From: Maribellus comscasis
Lineage (GTDB): Bacteria; Bacteroidota; Bacteroidia; Bacteroidales; Prolixibacteraceae
DNA: 64,000 bases
Direction: 5' to 3'
NCBI RefSeq assembly: GCF_009762775.1
Contig: NZ_CP046401.1
Span: 6,212,001-6,276,000, forward strand
This document shows, one piece after another, positions 36,850 to 44,557 of this stretch (the stretch's first letter is position 1; each line of letters begins with the position of its first letter). The position numbers and the translations under genes are program-made. The notes under the pieces are model-generated. The model did no database searches and was not told where the DNA came from. It worked only from the letters and a program-made list of their open reading frames with translations.

Positions 36850-37040
36850 TTAGATTGTGTTTTATGGTTCAATTTATTTGTTTGGCAAAAAGATTATTAA
36901 CCAGTAATTTCTCACGCTGCTATAAAGATACAAACAGAAGAACACTATTTTGCTCAGCTGCATTAATTTCCTCTAGAATTTGTTTGTATAAAGTTGGATG
37001 GTGATGGCTGTTGGGTGAATGGTTTTTTATATTCAGGTGT

Positions 37041-37517
37041 TTAATTCATATCGTATTTCATACTCAGGTCAGAAGAAAAAGTAAAAGAGAATGATGCGTT
37101 GGGAATATTTGATCCGGCAAAGATTTCAATCTCGTATTCCCTGTTTTCCATTTCATCAATTATACATTCCAGATCGTAGGGACAAATACAATCACATATT
37201 CCTCCCGGAGGAGTTTCAACAAAGGTTACCTTTAAAACACTGTCCTCGATACATGCACTTGAAACAATTTCACCCGGGCAACAATTCAAAACGGCATTTA
37301 CAAAATTTACTTTTAGCTGGTTTTCGTTCACAGTGCTTAGTTCAATATACTGAGCTTCTTCCTGGGTTGACTTTGTTTCATTTTTACAGTCGCTGGCAGA
37401 AGTCTTTGTTATGTTTAAGGTTTGGTTCCCCGCTGGGATTGTCTTTTCTTCATTACATCCGGCGAAAATTATTGAAAGAAAAAAAACAAGGTAATAACAG
37501 GAAAATTTTTTATTCAT
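37041..37517 (-). CDS. Cys-rich lipoprotein, second copy of a tandem pair
   Basis: 158 residues with a lipoprotein signal (FLSIIFAGC). The mature protein has a DCKNETKST turn, NCCPGEIVSSACIEDSVLKV, then FVETPPGGICDCICPYDLEC. That is eight Cys after the lipidated one, many closely spaced. The last 40 residues are beta-rich. It is about half identical by eye to the product of the gene just upstream (37534-38013), so the two arose by tandem duplication. The clustered Cys suggest disulfides or metal binding; no function is known to me. Confidence 0.72.
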   Translation of the reverse strand: MNKKFSCYYLVFFLSIIFAGCNEEKTIPAGNQTLNITKTSASDCKNETKSTQEEAQYIELSTVNENQLKVNFVNAVLNCCPGEIVSSACIEDSVLKVTFVETPPGGICDCICPYDLECIIDEMENREYEIEIFAGSNIPNASFSFTFSSDLSMKYDMN

Positions 37518-37533
37518 TTTGTGTGTATTAAGT

Positions 37534-38013
37534 TTAATCTGAAACAGTATATGTTAAGTTTAAGTGAGAAGAAAAGACAAATGAAAATTTTGCATCGGGG
37601 GTATCTCCTCCGGCATAAATTTCGATGTTGTAATTTCGGGTTTCCATATCACCGATAACACACTCCAAATCGTACGGGCAAATACAGTTACATAATCCTC
37701 CTGGAGGAGTTTCAACAAAAACAACTTTTAAAATGTCGTCTTGTATAAAAACGTTGGTTACAATTTCTCCCGGACAACAATTTAGTATGGCATTTATAAA
37801 TGTTATTTTTAGTTGAGCTGTATTCACGGCCTCCAGCAATATATATTGACTCTCTTGTCCGGCAGATTTAGTATTGTTTTTACAGTCCGAAAATTGACTT
37901 TCAACGACCGGTGGGTTCTCATTTTTGAACGGTTCGGGGTTGTCTTTGTTACATCCGGGAAGAGCAGCAGACAAAAGAACCATTAATATCAGCGTTGGAA
38001 TGTAAGACTTCAT
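37534..38013 (-). CDS. Cys-rich lipoprotein, first copy of a tandem pair
   Basis: 159 residues with a lipoprotein signal ending in SAALPGC. Core motifs match its neighbour in the same order: SDCKNNTKSAG, LNCCPGEIVTNVFIQDDILK, FVETPPGGLCNCICPYDLEC, then NYNIEIYAGGDTPDAKFSFV. It has seven mature Cys beyond the lipid site; the neighbour's extra Cys in SSAC is absent. It lies 16 bp before the second copy, so both are probably one transcript. Probably outer-membrane or periplasmic face; role unknown. Confidence 0.72.
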   Translation of the reverse strand: MKSYIPTLILMVLLSAALPGCNKDNPEPFKNENPPVVESQFSDCKNNTKSAGQESQYILLEAVNTAQLKITFINAILNCCPGEIVTNVFIQDDILKVVFVETPPGGLCNCICPYDLECVIGDMETRNYNIEIYAGGDTPDAKFSFVFSSHLNLTYTVSD

Positions 38014-38211
38014 TTTTAATTACTTTTGTAATATGATGAACGTAAGTGCAAATTGGTTGCGTTTTTGAATGGAGAAAATTTTTTAATTGTTTTGACCGGT
38101 TATTAATGGATAATATTGTTTTATGTGAACCGCAATTTTAACGCGCAGAAGATTTATAAATAGAGTTTTTTCTCAAAATAGTTTTATAGCTTTACTTTCA
38201 AAACTGGTAAC

Positions 38212-38454
38212 ATGAGCAAACAGGCAGATTCAGATTTGATAGTTGTTTTTAGAGGAAATCCGGTTGACGCGGAAATGGTAAAAGAGATTCTTGTTGACAA
38301 TGGAATTATGGCCAATTTGAAAAATCAGCTAATGGGGTCTATAGCTCCCTGGCAGGTTTCACCCGGTGGTTTTGAGCCTGTGGAAGTAGAAATTCTGGAA
38401 AGCGATAAAGAAAGTGCTTTGGATTTAATAAATGAATTTAACAGAAGTAAATAA
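38212..38454 (+). CDS. DUF2007-type putative signal-transducing protein
   Basis: 80 residues. The sequence follows the DUF2007 pattern: DLIVVFRGNPVDAEMVKEIL, a middle GSIAPWQVSPGGFEPVEVEI, and a C-terminal helix ESALDLINEF. These small ferredoxin-like proteins are usually stand-alone and have no proven function. It has its own intergenic space of nearly 200 bp upstream, with a near-match -7 box (TAGCTTTA) close to the start. Confidence 0.8.
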   Translation: MSKQADSDLIVVFRGNPVDAEMVKEILVDNGIMANLKNQLMGSIAPWQVSPGGFEPVEVEILESDKESALDLINEFNRSK

Positions 38455-38550
38455 CAAATTGAATTTTACCGGTGTTATTCTTTTGTTTAATCCCTTGTCA
38501 AACTTCCGGTAACTTACATCTCAAATTCAGCCCTCCTAACTTTTCTTCAT

Positions 38551-38558
38551 TATCTTTG
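38551..38558 (+). promoter_or_regulatory. Bacteroidota -7 box before the M48 protease gene
   Basis: TATCTTTG is an exact TAnnTTTG match, 23 bases before the ATG at 38582. No convincing TTTG at -33. Confidence 0.4.
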
Positions 38559-38581
38559 TTCCTTCTTTCAAAAATTGAATT

Positions 38582-39826
38582 ATGCATGAAATTTTGTTTT
38601 GGCTTATTATAGCCATTTTAGTTCTCGATTTTTTATTTGAAAAGTACCTCGATTACCTTAATACGACTACCATGAGTGAGACTTTGCCCGATGAGGTGAA
38701 GGGGATTTATGATGAGGGAAAATACAAAAAACAACAGGCCTATCAACGCGAGAATCATCGTATTGGTATTTTTTCCAGTGCTGTAAGTTTTTTGCTTACA
38801 CTGGCCATGTTTTTATTTTATGGTTTTGCATTTGTAAATAATCTCGCCTGGGGATTTACCGGAAATGCTATTCTGGCTGCGTTGCTGTTTTTTGGAATGA
38901 TTATGTTTGCTTCAAATATTATTGATATTCCATTTTCAATTTATGATACATTCAAGATTGAAGAAAAATACGGCTTTAATAAAACCACACCCAAGACCTT
39001 TGTTCTTGATATTATAAAAGGATGGTTGGTTGGAGCGTTGATTGGAGGAGGGCTGCTGGCACTGGTAATTTTTATTTACCAGAAAACACAAAATATGTTT
39101 TGGATATATGCATGGATTCTGGTCGCCGTATTTTCGGTTTTTATGACCATGTTTTACTCCAATATTATTGTGCCGCTGTTTAATAAGCAGACTCCGCTGG
39201 AAGAAGGCGAACTGCGCGATGCCATTCAGCGTTTTTCTGACAAGGTAGGTTTTAAACTCGACAATATTTTTGTTATCGATGGATCAAAACGTTCGACTAA
39301 AGCAAACGCCTACTTTACAGGATTTGGCGCAAAAAAGCGGATTGTTTTGTACGACACGCTGATTAACGATATGGAAACCGAAGAATTGGTTGCCGTTTTG
39401 GCACACGAGATTGGACATTATAAAAAGAAGCATGTTATTCAGGGATTGTTGATTTCGTTGATTCAAACCGGGGTAATTCTTTTTATTTTTTCACTGTTAA
39501 TTGACAGTCCGGTTTTGAGCAAAGCGTTGGGTGTGGAAGAACCAAATTTTCATATCGGGCTGGTTGCGTTTGGAATTTTGTATTCTCCGGTTTCATTTGT
39601 ATTGGGGATTTTTATGAATGTTCTTTCACGAAAAAATGAGTACCAGGCCGATGCTTTTGCCGCTGAATATTATAAACCGGAAGCATTGGCTTCGGCATTA
39701 AAAAAACTTTCGGTAAAAAATCTGAGTAACTTAACGCCACACCCCAAATTTGTGTTTTTCCACTATTCGCATCCTCCGCTGTTGCAAAGGTTGGCACACT
39801 TAAAGAAATTTGAAAAGGAAAACTAA
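38582..39826 (+). CDS. M48 family zinc metalloprotease, CAAX prenyl protease 1 (Ste24)-like
   Basis: 414 residues with about six to seven membrane helices. The zinc motif is HEIGH within ELVAVLAHEIGHYKKKH, and the third ligand region is NEYQADAFAAEYY. The long N-terminal membrane part and the EEKYGFNKTTPKTFVLD stretch are typical of Ste24-type enzymes, not the shorter HtpX. Role by family: intramembrane or membrane-proximal proteolysis, perhaps quality control; bacteria lack prenylated CAAX proteins, so the substrate is unknown. A terminator was not seen before the next gene (cinA), so read-through is possible. Confidence 0.9.
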   Translation: MHEILFWLIIAILVLDFLFEKYLDYLNTTTMSETLPDEVKGIYDEGKYKKQQAYQRENHRIGIFSSAVSFLLTLAMFLFYGFAFVNNLAWGFTGNAILAALLFFGMIMFASNIIDIPFSIYDTFKIEEKYGFNKTTPKTFVLDIIKGWLVGALIGGGLLALVIFIYQKTQNMFWIYAWILVAVFSVFMTMFYSNIIVPLFNKQTPLEEGELRDAIQRFSDKVGFKLDNIFVIDGSKRSTKANAYFTGFGAKKRIVLYDTLINDMETEELVAVLAHEIGHYKKKHVIQGLLISLIQTGVILFIFSLLIDSPVLSKALGVEEPNFHIGLVAFGILYSPVSFVLGIFMNVLSRKNEYQADAFAAEYYKPEALASALKKLSVKNLSNLTPHPKFVFFHYSHPPLLQRLAHLKKFEKEN

Positions 39827-39895
39827 AAGAATAACCGGTTGTTTTTTTGGAACAAAACTTTGTTTTTCCAGTCTCCGGCTTCAAACTTTTAATAC

Positions 39896-41140
39896 ATGAA
39901 AGCAGAAATAATAACCATTGGTGATGAAATTTTAATTGGACAAATTGTTGATACCAATTCGGCCTGGATGGCTGAACAATTTAACTTAAACGGTATAGAA
40001 ATATACCAGATTACATCGGTCCACGATGATCATCAGCACATTCTTGAAGCGTTGAAAAAAGCTGAGGAAAAAGTGGATTTGGTAGTACTTACGGGAGGAC
40101 TTGGCCCCACAAAAGACGATATTACAAAAAATGTGCTTTGCGATTATTTCAATACAAAGCTGGTTTTTCATGAGCCTACTTTTGAACAAATAAAAAAACG
40201 GTTTACAAAATTTAAGATCGATATAAATAAGCTAAATCGTGATCAGGCTCTGGTGCCGGAATCATGTTCTGTTTTGTATAACAAAGTGGGAACAGCACCT
40301 GGAATGTGGTTTGAGAAAAATGACACAATTTTTGTTTCGATGCCAGGTGTTCCTTTCGAAATGAAATATTTGGTTGAATATCAGATTCTGCCCCGACTGA
40401 GGGAAAGTGGGAAGACCAAGGCAATTTATCATAAAACAGTTTTGACTCAGGGAGTTCCGGAATCGATGCTGGCCATTAAAATCGAAAAATGGGAAGATGC
40501 ACTTCCCAAAAATATAAAGTTGGCCTATCTTCCAAATCCTATGTCGGTTCGTCTTCGTTTATCGGCAATAGGAGTCGATGCAGAGGGGCTGAAAAAACAA
40601 GTTGACACAGAGGTTGAAAAATTGCAACAGATTATTCCTGATGATATTTACGGTTTTGATAACGAGACCATGGCTGAGGTGGCAGGGCGCCTGTTGAAAC
40701 AGCAAGGTAAAACACTGGCAGTGGCCGAGAGTTGCACAGGAGGTTACATTTCGCATTTGATTACCTCTGTTCCCGGAAGTTCAGAATATTACAAAGGGTC
40801 GGTTACAGCCTATTCAAATGAGATAAAAATGAATGTACTTGGTGTGACCGAAAGAGCATTAGAAGAATTTGGTGCCGTGAGCGAACAGGTGGCCAGGGAA
40901 ATGGCGCTGGGCGTTAAAAATGCATTTCGATCTGATTTTGCTGTTGCCACTACCGGAATTGCCGGTCCCGGTGGCGGAACCAAAGAAAAACCGGTGGGTA
41001 CGGTTTGGATTGCTGTGGCCGGTGAGAAAAAAGTTTTTGCCAGAAAATTTGTTCTAGGGAATGACCGTGAACGTAATATTATCCGTTCGGGGCAAACCGC
41101 GTTGCAACTGCTTCGACGTGTCATTCTAAAAGGACTTTGA
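39896..41140 (+). CDS. cinA: CinA family protein (NMN amidase / competence-damage-inducible protein A)
   Basis: 414 residues, the standard full-length form. The N-terminal MoCF-like domain begins KAEIITIGDEILIGQIVDTN and has LTGGLGPTKDDITK. The C-terminal CinA amidase domain has AVAESCTGGYISHLITS, GSVTAYSNEIK, GAVSEQVAREMA and TTGIAGPGGGTKEKPVGT, where the catalytic Ser and its partners lie. Known role: deamidation of nicotinamide mononucleotide in NAD recycling, with an ADP-ribose pyrophosphatase activity in the N-terminal domain of some members. A weak AT-rich terminator follows. Confidence 0.95.
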   Translation: MKAEIITIGDEILIGQIVDTNSAWMAEQFNLNGIEIYQITSVHDDHQHILEALKKAEEKVDLVVLTGGLGPTKDDITKNVLCDYFNTKLVFHEPTFEQIKKRFTKFKIDINKLNRDQALVPESCSVLYNKVGTAPGMWFEKNDTIFVSMPGVPFEMKYLVEYQILPRLRESGKTKAIYHKTVLTQGVPESMLAIKIEKWEDALPKNIKLAYLPNPMSVRLRLSAIGVDAEGLKKQVDTEVEKLQQIIPDDIYGFDNETMAEVAGRLLKQQGKTLAVAESCTGGYISHLITSVPGSSEYYKGSVTAYSNEIKMNVLGVTERALEEFGAVSEQVAREMALGVKNAFRSDFAVATTGIAGPGGGTKEKPVGTVWIAVAGEKKVFARKFVLGNDRERNIIRSGQTALQLLRRVILKGL

Positions 41141-41151
41141 TCGGTGACGCG

Positions 41152-41184
41152 AAATAATCATAAGAAAACAAAATGATTATTTTT
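41152..41184 (+). terminator. AT-rich hairpin after cinA
   Basis: AAATAATCAT and ATGATTATTT form a perfect 10-bp stem around an 11-base loop, followed by only two more T. It starts 12 bases after the cinA stop. The low GC makes it a weak terminator. Confidence 0.45.
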
Positions 41185-41414
41185 AAGTGAAACGGATCCG
41201 TTACGTAATAGTACTTTGAGGTCTTGCGAATTTTATTCCCCCAAAATTGGTGCAATAAAGGAATAATATTCAAATGTGATACTTTTTACTTATAGTGAGT
41301 AAATTCATAAAAATGGTATTTTTAATAAGACACATACAATTTACCTTCACGAAGCTCAGTTTTATATTTGAACATTTTTAACAATTTGGCTCTTTTGCAG
41401 AATCTTTGATTCAG

Positions 41415-41422
41415 TAACTTTG
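41415..41422 (+). promoter_or_regulatory. Bacteroidota -7 box upstream of the AsmA-like gene
   Basis: TAACTTTG matches TAnnTTTG exactly, and a TTTTG lies about 17 bases upstream as a possible -33 element. It is 105 bases from the ATG at 41528, so the mRNA would have a leader of about 95 bases. Confidence 0.4.
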
Positions 41423-41527
41423 TAATGATTTTTTTGAGTATAGCGGGAGTTTACGACAAATTGTTTAAAGATTCGGATCGGTTATTGAGACTGAGATTAA
41501 AACAAGAAAAAATTAAATGTTACAGAA

Positions 41528-44020
41528 ATGAAGAAAACCATTATTATAATATTAGTTGTATTTTTTGTTGTGATAGGCGCACTTGCCGCTATTCCGTTGT
41601 TTTTCAAGAATACACTACTCGAAAAAACGGAAAATACCATAAATAAACAGGTGAATGCCGAAATCAGTTTTGATGGATTTAAATTGTCTCTTTTCAGAAA
41701 TTTTCCCAAAGTAACACTTCAACTGGAGAATGTTTTGGTGATCGGTGTGGACGAATTTCAACAGGATACATTGTTAAACATGGCCGCTCTCAGGGCAACA
41801 ATGAATTTGAAAGAGCTTTTTAATAAAGAAGGCATGAGTATCGAAGAGGTTTATCTGCTTCACCCCGGTTTAAACATGGTTGTGGCTGAATCGGGTAAAA
41901 CAAACTGGGATTTGGCAAAAAAGTCATCGGAGCCATCGGAGCTTTCGAAAGAAGAGGGAGGCGAAGAAGGTGGATTTAACCTTCAGCTGGAAAAAATTGA
42001 AATAGAAGATGCAACCATTTTTTATACCGACAAACAGGCAAAAATGCTGCTGGGATTTGAAGATATAAATTTTCACATAAACGGAGAGATGTACGGTACA
42101 TCAGCAAAACTAAATATTGCCGGGAAAGTTGATCGTTTTACTACGGAATATGAAGGTACAAAATACATATCCAATACATCGCTTGAAACAAAAACGCTGC
42201 TGGACATCGACTATGAAAAAATGAATATTGCAGTTCAGGAGAATGAGTTGCTGATAAACCGTTTGCCACTGGAAATTACCGGAAGTGTTCAAATACCATC
42301 TGATTCCATGTTTTTTGATCTGGTTCTTTCAACAAAAGAATCGGGTTTTGAAAACTTTCTGGCGCTTGTTCCGCCGGATTATTCCGACTATTTAAAGGAT
42401 TTTGAAACTTCGGGAACTGCAACCGTTTCGGGAAAAGTTTCAGGTTTATTTTTTGGAGAAAATTATCCGGCATTCTCACTTGCAATAAATGTTTCAAACG
42501 GGAATTTTCATTATACAGAACTTCCGGATGAGATAAAAAACATTAAGGCTGATATTTCGGTTTCAAAACCGCAGGGAGTACTTGATCTCACTGAGGTTAA
42601 GATAAAAGAAGCACACGCTGAAATTAAAAATAATCCGATTGATCTTTCACTCACTTTAAATAAATTGATTTCCGATCCGTATTTCGACGGCGCTTTTGTG
42701 GGAAAGATAAATTTTGATCATGTAAAAGATGCCATTCCGCTCGACAGCGTAAATATTTCGGGTACTATTGATGCCAATCTGTTTGTAAAGGGAAATTATT
42801 CTTCTGTGGAAAAAGAGCAGTATGATAAAATTCAATCGGACGGAGTGGTACTGCTTGATAATTTTGTGTATGAAACAGCAGATTTAACGCAGCCTGTGTA
42901 TATTCCCGGCGGAAGTCTTAATTTTTCTCCGAAAAGTATAAATCTTTCTCAATTTAATGTGAAAGTTGGGCAAAGCGATTTTAACCTTCGCGGAAACGTG
43001 ACAAATTATTTGAATTATGTTTTTAAAGATGGTACGCTGGCTGGTGATTTGCAATTAAACTCCGGCTTTGTAAATCTTAACGAAATGCTGAGTCTGCAGG
43101 TACAAAAAGGAGACAGTCAAAACGTTGCGAAAACCACTGAGGAGAATGAATCTGAAAAATTGGTTTTTGACATCCCTGAAAATATCGATTTTATTTTTCG
43201 ATCAAATATTCAGCGCGCCAGTCTCGATCGCATAGCTATTTCAGATATTAAAGGATTGATAACGGCAAAAGAGGGAAAATTAATGCTGAACGGATTAAAT
43301 ATGAATATGCTGAACGGGCAATTAAGCATGACTGGTTCGTATGAAAATACAGCGCAAAACCAACCACTTTTTGATTTTGGATTCGATATCATAGAATTTG
43401 ACATTCCGCAGGCATTTCAGTCGCTTTCAGGTATGCAAAATATTGTGCCGGTTGCCGGACAAAGTACAGGTAAATTAAGTACGAATTTAAAGCTAAACGG
43501 GCAGTTGAGCGAACAATTTAAACTGATTCCGGCTTCTGTCGACGGAAATGGGATATTTAGTACCAAAAACCTTCAGATAAATAATTCAAAGGTATTCGAC
43601 CAGTTGAAAGGTATTCTGAAAGCAGAAAAGTTACAAAACGTTGCAGTAGATGATTTTAAAGCAAATTTTACGGTTCAGGATGGTAATCTTTTATTGCGTC
43701 CTTTTGAAACAAAAATAGCAGGCCAGGAAACAAATATTTCAGGTAGCTTAAATGCTCAAAATCTGCTGAATATGCGACTCGATTTTAACATTCAACGCGA
43801 TGCGTTTGGTGCAGACATTCAGTCGATTTTAAGTGCAATTCCGGGCAATAAAAACATTACAGTAGTTCCGGCAGGTGTGATAATTGAGGGACCGGTTGGA
43901 AAACCTGATGTTAAGATGGATCTCTCTGCCACGCGAAAAACAATCACAGATGCTACAAAAGATGATTTACAAAAATCTTTAAATAAACTTGGAGAGGGGT
44001 TAAAAAAGTTATTTAAATAA
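41528..44020 (+). CDS. AsmA family envelope protein
   Basis: 830 residues. One N-terminal membrane helix (about 4-24) is followed by the AsmA opening NKQVNAEISFDGFKLSLFRNFPKVTLQLENV. The rest is a long run of beta strands with repeated GxLxxxxLxL-like patterns, consistent with the extended groove of AsmA/TamB-type proteins. The end has FETKIAGQETNISGSLNAQN and GVIIEGPVGKPDVKMDLS, then an amphipathic tail. These proteins bridge inner and outer membranes and are linked to lipid transport and outer-membrane biogenesis. Stand-alone gene. Confidence 0.88.
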   Translation: MKKTIIIILVVFFVVIGALAAIPLFFKNTLLEKTENTINKQVNAEISFDGFKLSLFRNFPKVTLQLENVLVIGVDEFQQDTLLNMAALRATMNLKELFNKEGMSIEEVYLLHPGLNMVVAESGKTNWDLAKKSSEPSELSKEEGGEEGGFNLQLEKIEIEDATIFYTDKQAKMLLGFEDINFHINGEMYGTSAKLNIAGKVDRFTTEYEGTKYISNTSLETKTLLDIDYEKMNIAVQENELLINRLPLEITGSVQIPSDSMFFDLVLSTKESGFENFLALVPPDYSDYLKDFETSGTATVSGKVSGLFFGENYPAFSLAINVSNGNFHYTELPDEIKNIKADISVSKPQGVLDLTEVKIKEAHAEIKNNPIDLSLTLNKLISDPYFDGAFVGKINFDHVKDAIPLDSVNISGTIDANLFVKGNYSSVEKEQYDKIQSDGVVLLDNFVYETADLTQPVYIPGGSLNFSPKSINLSQFNVKVGQSDFNLRGNVTNYLNYVFKDGTLAGDLQLNSGFVNLNEMLSLQVQKGDSQNVAKTTEENESEKLVFDIPENIDFIFRSNIQRASLDRIAISDIKGLITAKEGKLMLNGLNMNMLNGQLSMTGSYENTAQNQPLFDFGFDIIEFDIPQAFQSLSGMQNIVPVAGQSTGKLSTNLKLNGQLSEQFKLIPASVDGNGIFSTKNLQINNSKVFDQLKGILKAEKLQNVAVDDFKANFTVQDGNLLLRPFETKIAGQETNISGSLNAQNLLNMRLDFNIQRDAFGADIQSILSAIPGNKNITVVPAGVIIEGPVGKPDVKMDLSATRKTITDATKDDLQKSLNKLGEGLKKLFK

Positions 44021-44324
44021 ATTGCATTTACAAACTAAACCGGAGCCTCATTCTGAGCGTAATTTCCGAAATAGTTGCAGATTATCTCTTTCCGAATGGA
44101 AATCGGGACTGAGCTATTTACCAGAGATTTTATATAGTATTTGAGGTAAGAATTTATTACAGGCTTTTTATAAATGCAAGAATTTTATCTACTTGAAAAA
44201 TCACAACAAATAGGGATTGTTTTATTCCGGCTCTTGATATAATATTGAACTTTAATTTAAAATAAGAGTTATTAGTATTTAATCTGTTGGGTAAAATACT
44301 AACTCTTTGTTTGTTAAGAGATTC
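44021..44324. other. 304-bp intergenic region before feoA
   Basis: AT-rich DNA after the AsmA-like gene. A TTTCCGAATGGAAA dyad occurs near 44090, not followed by a T-run. The only strong structure is the inverted repeat just before feoA (listed separately). No RNA gene or short coding frame is supported. Confidence 0.4.
44272..44302. promoter_or_regulatory. Inverted repeat (candidate operator or leader hairpin) upstream of feoA
   Basis: TTAGTATTT (44272-44280) and AAATACTAA (44294-44302) are perfect reverse complements separated by 13 bases. Flanking AGAGT and ACTCT extend the pairing with a small bulge. It ends 22 bases before the feoA ATG. Placement before an iron-uptake operon suggests iron-responsive control (Fur or DtxR type), but the sequence is not a recognised consensus for either. 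Confidence 0.4.
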
Positions 44325-44555
44325 ATGAAAGAAACAATTGTACAGCTTAAACGCGGAGAAAAAGGAATAATAAAAGAATTTTCAACTGAAGAAATCCCCT
44401 TGAAATTTCAGGAAGTTGGTTGTTTACCCGGAAACGAAGTACGACTTATTCAGTTTTCGCCGTTTAAAGATCTTGTTTACCTGACCGTTAATGACAGTCA
44501 CTTTGCTATTCGCACAGAGACCGCTGCATTAATCGAAATCAGTAGGATAAAATAG
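44325..44555 (+). CDS. feoA: FeoA family protein of the ferrous iron uptake operon
   Basis: 76 residues from the ATG at 44325; an in-frame TTG 18 bases upstream is rejected. It forms the SH3-like FeoA fold: VQLKRGEKGIIKEF, a long loop, FQEVGCLPGNEVRLIQFSPF, then YLTVNDSHFAIRTETAALIEI. FeoA binds or modulates FeoB during Fe(II) import at the inner membrane. It lies two bases before feoB, so the genes are one operon. A candidate operator lies just upstream. Confidence 0.92.
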   Translation: MKETIVQLKRGEKGIIKEFSTEEIPLKFQEVGCLPGNEVRLIQFSPFKDLVYLTVNDSHFAIRTETAALIEISRIK

Positions 44556-44557
44556 AT

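Larger units (their letters stand above)
41141..41527. other. 387-bp intergenic region before the AsmA-like gene
   Basis: The left side holds an AT-rich hairpin (listed separately) that may end cinA transcription. A perfect -7 box lies at 41415-41422, leaving about 100 bases of possible leader RNA before the AsmA-like start. The rest is AT-rich with no coding frame, tRNA or repeat I can support. Confidence 0.4.

Noticed and set aside
41425..41646. 73-codon plus-strand frame before the AsmA-like gene
   Set aside because: It runs into the AsmA start in another frame, has no domain or signal and only a weak start context.
44085..44105. TTTCCGAATGGAAA dyad after the AsmA-like gene as a terminator
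   Set aside because: Only five paired bases and no following T-run.
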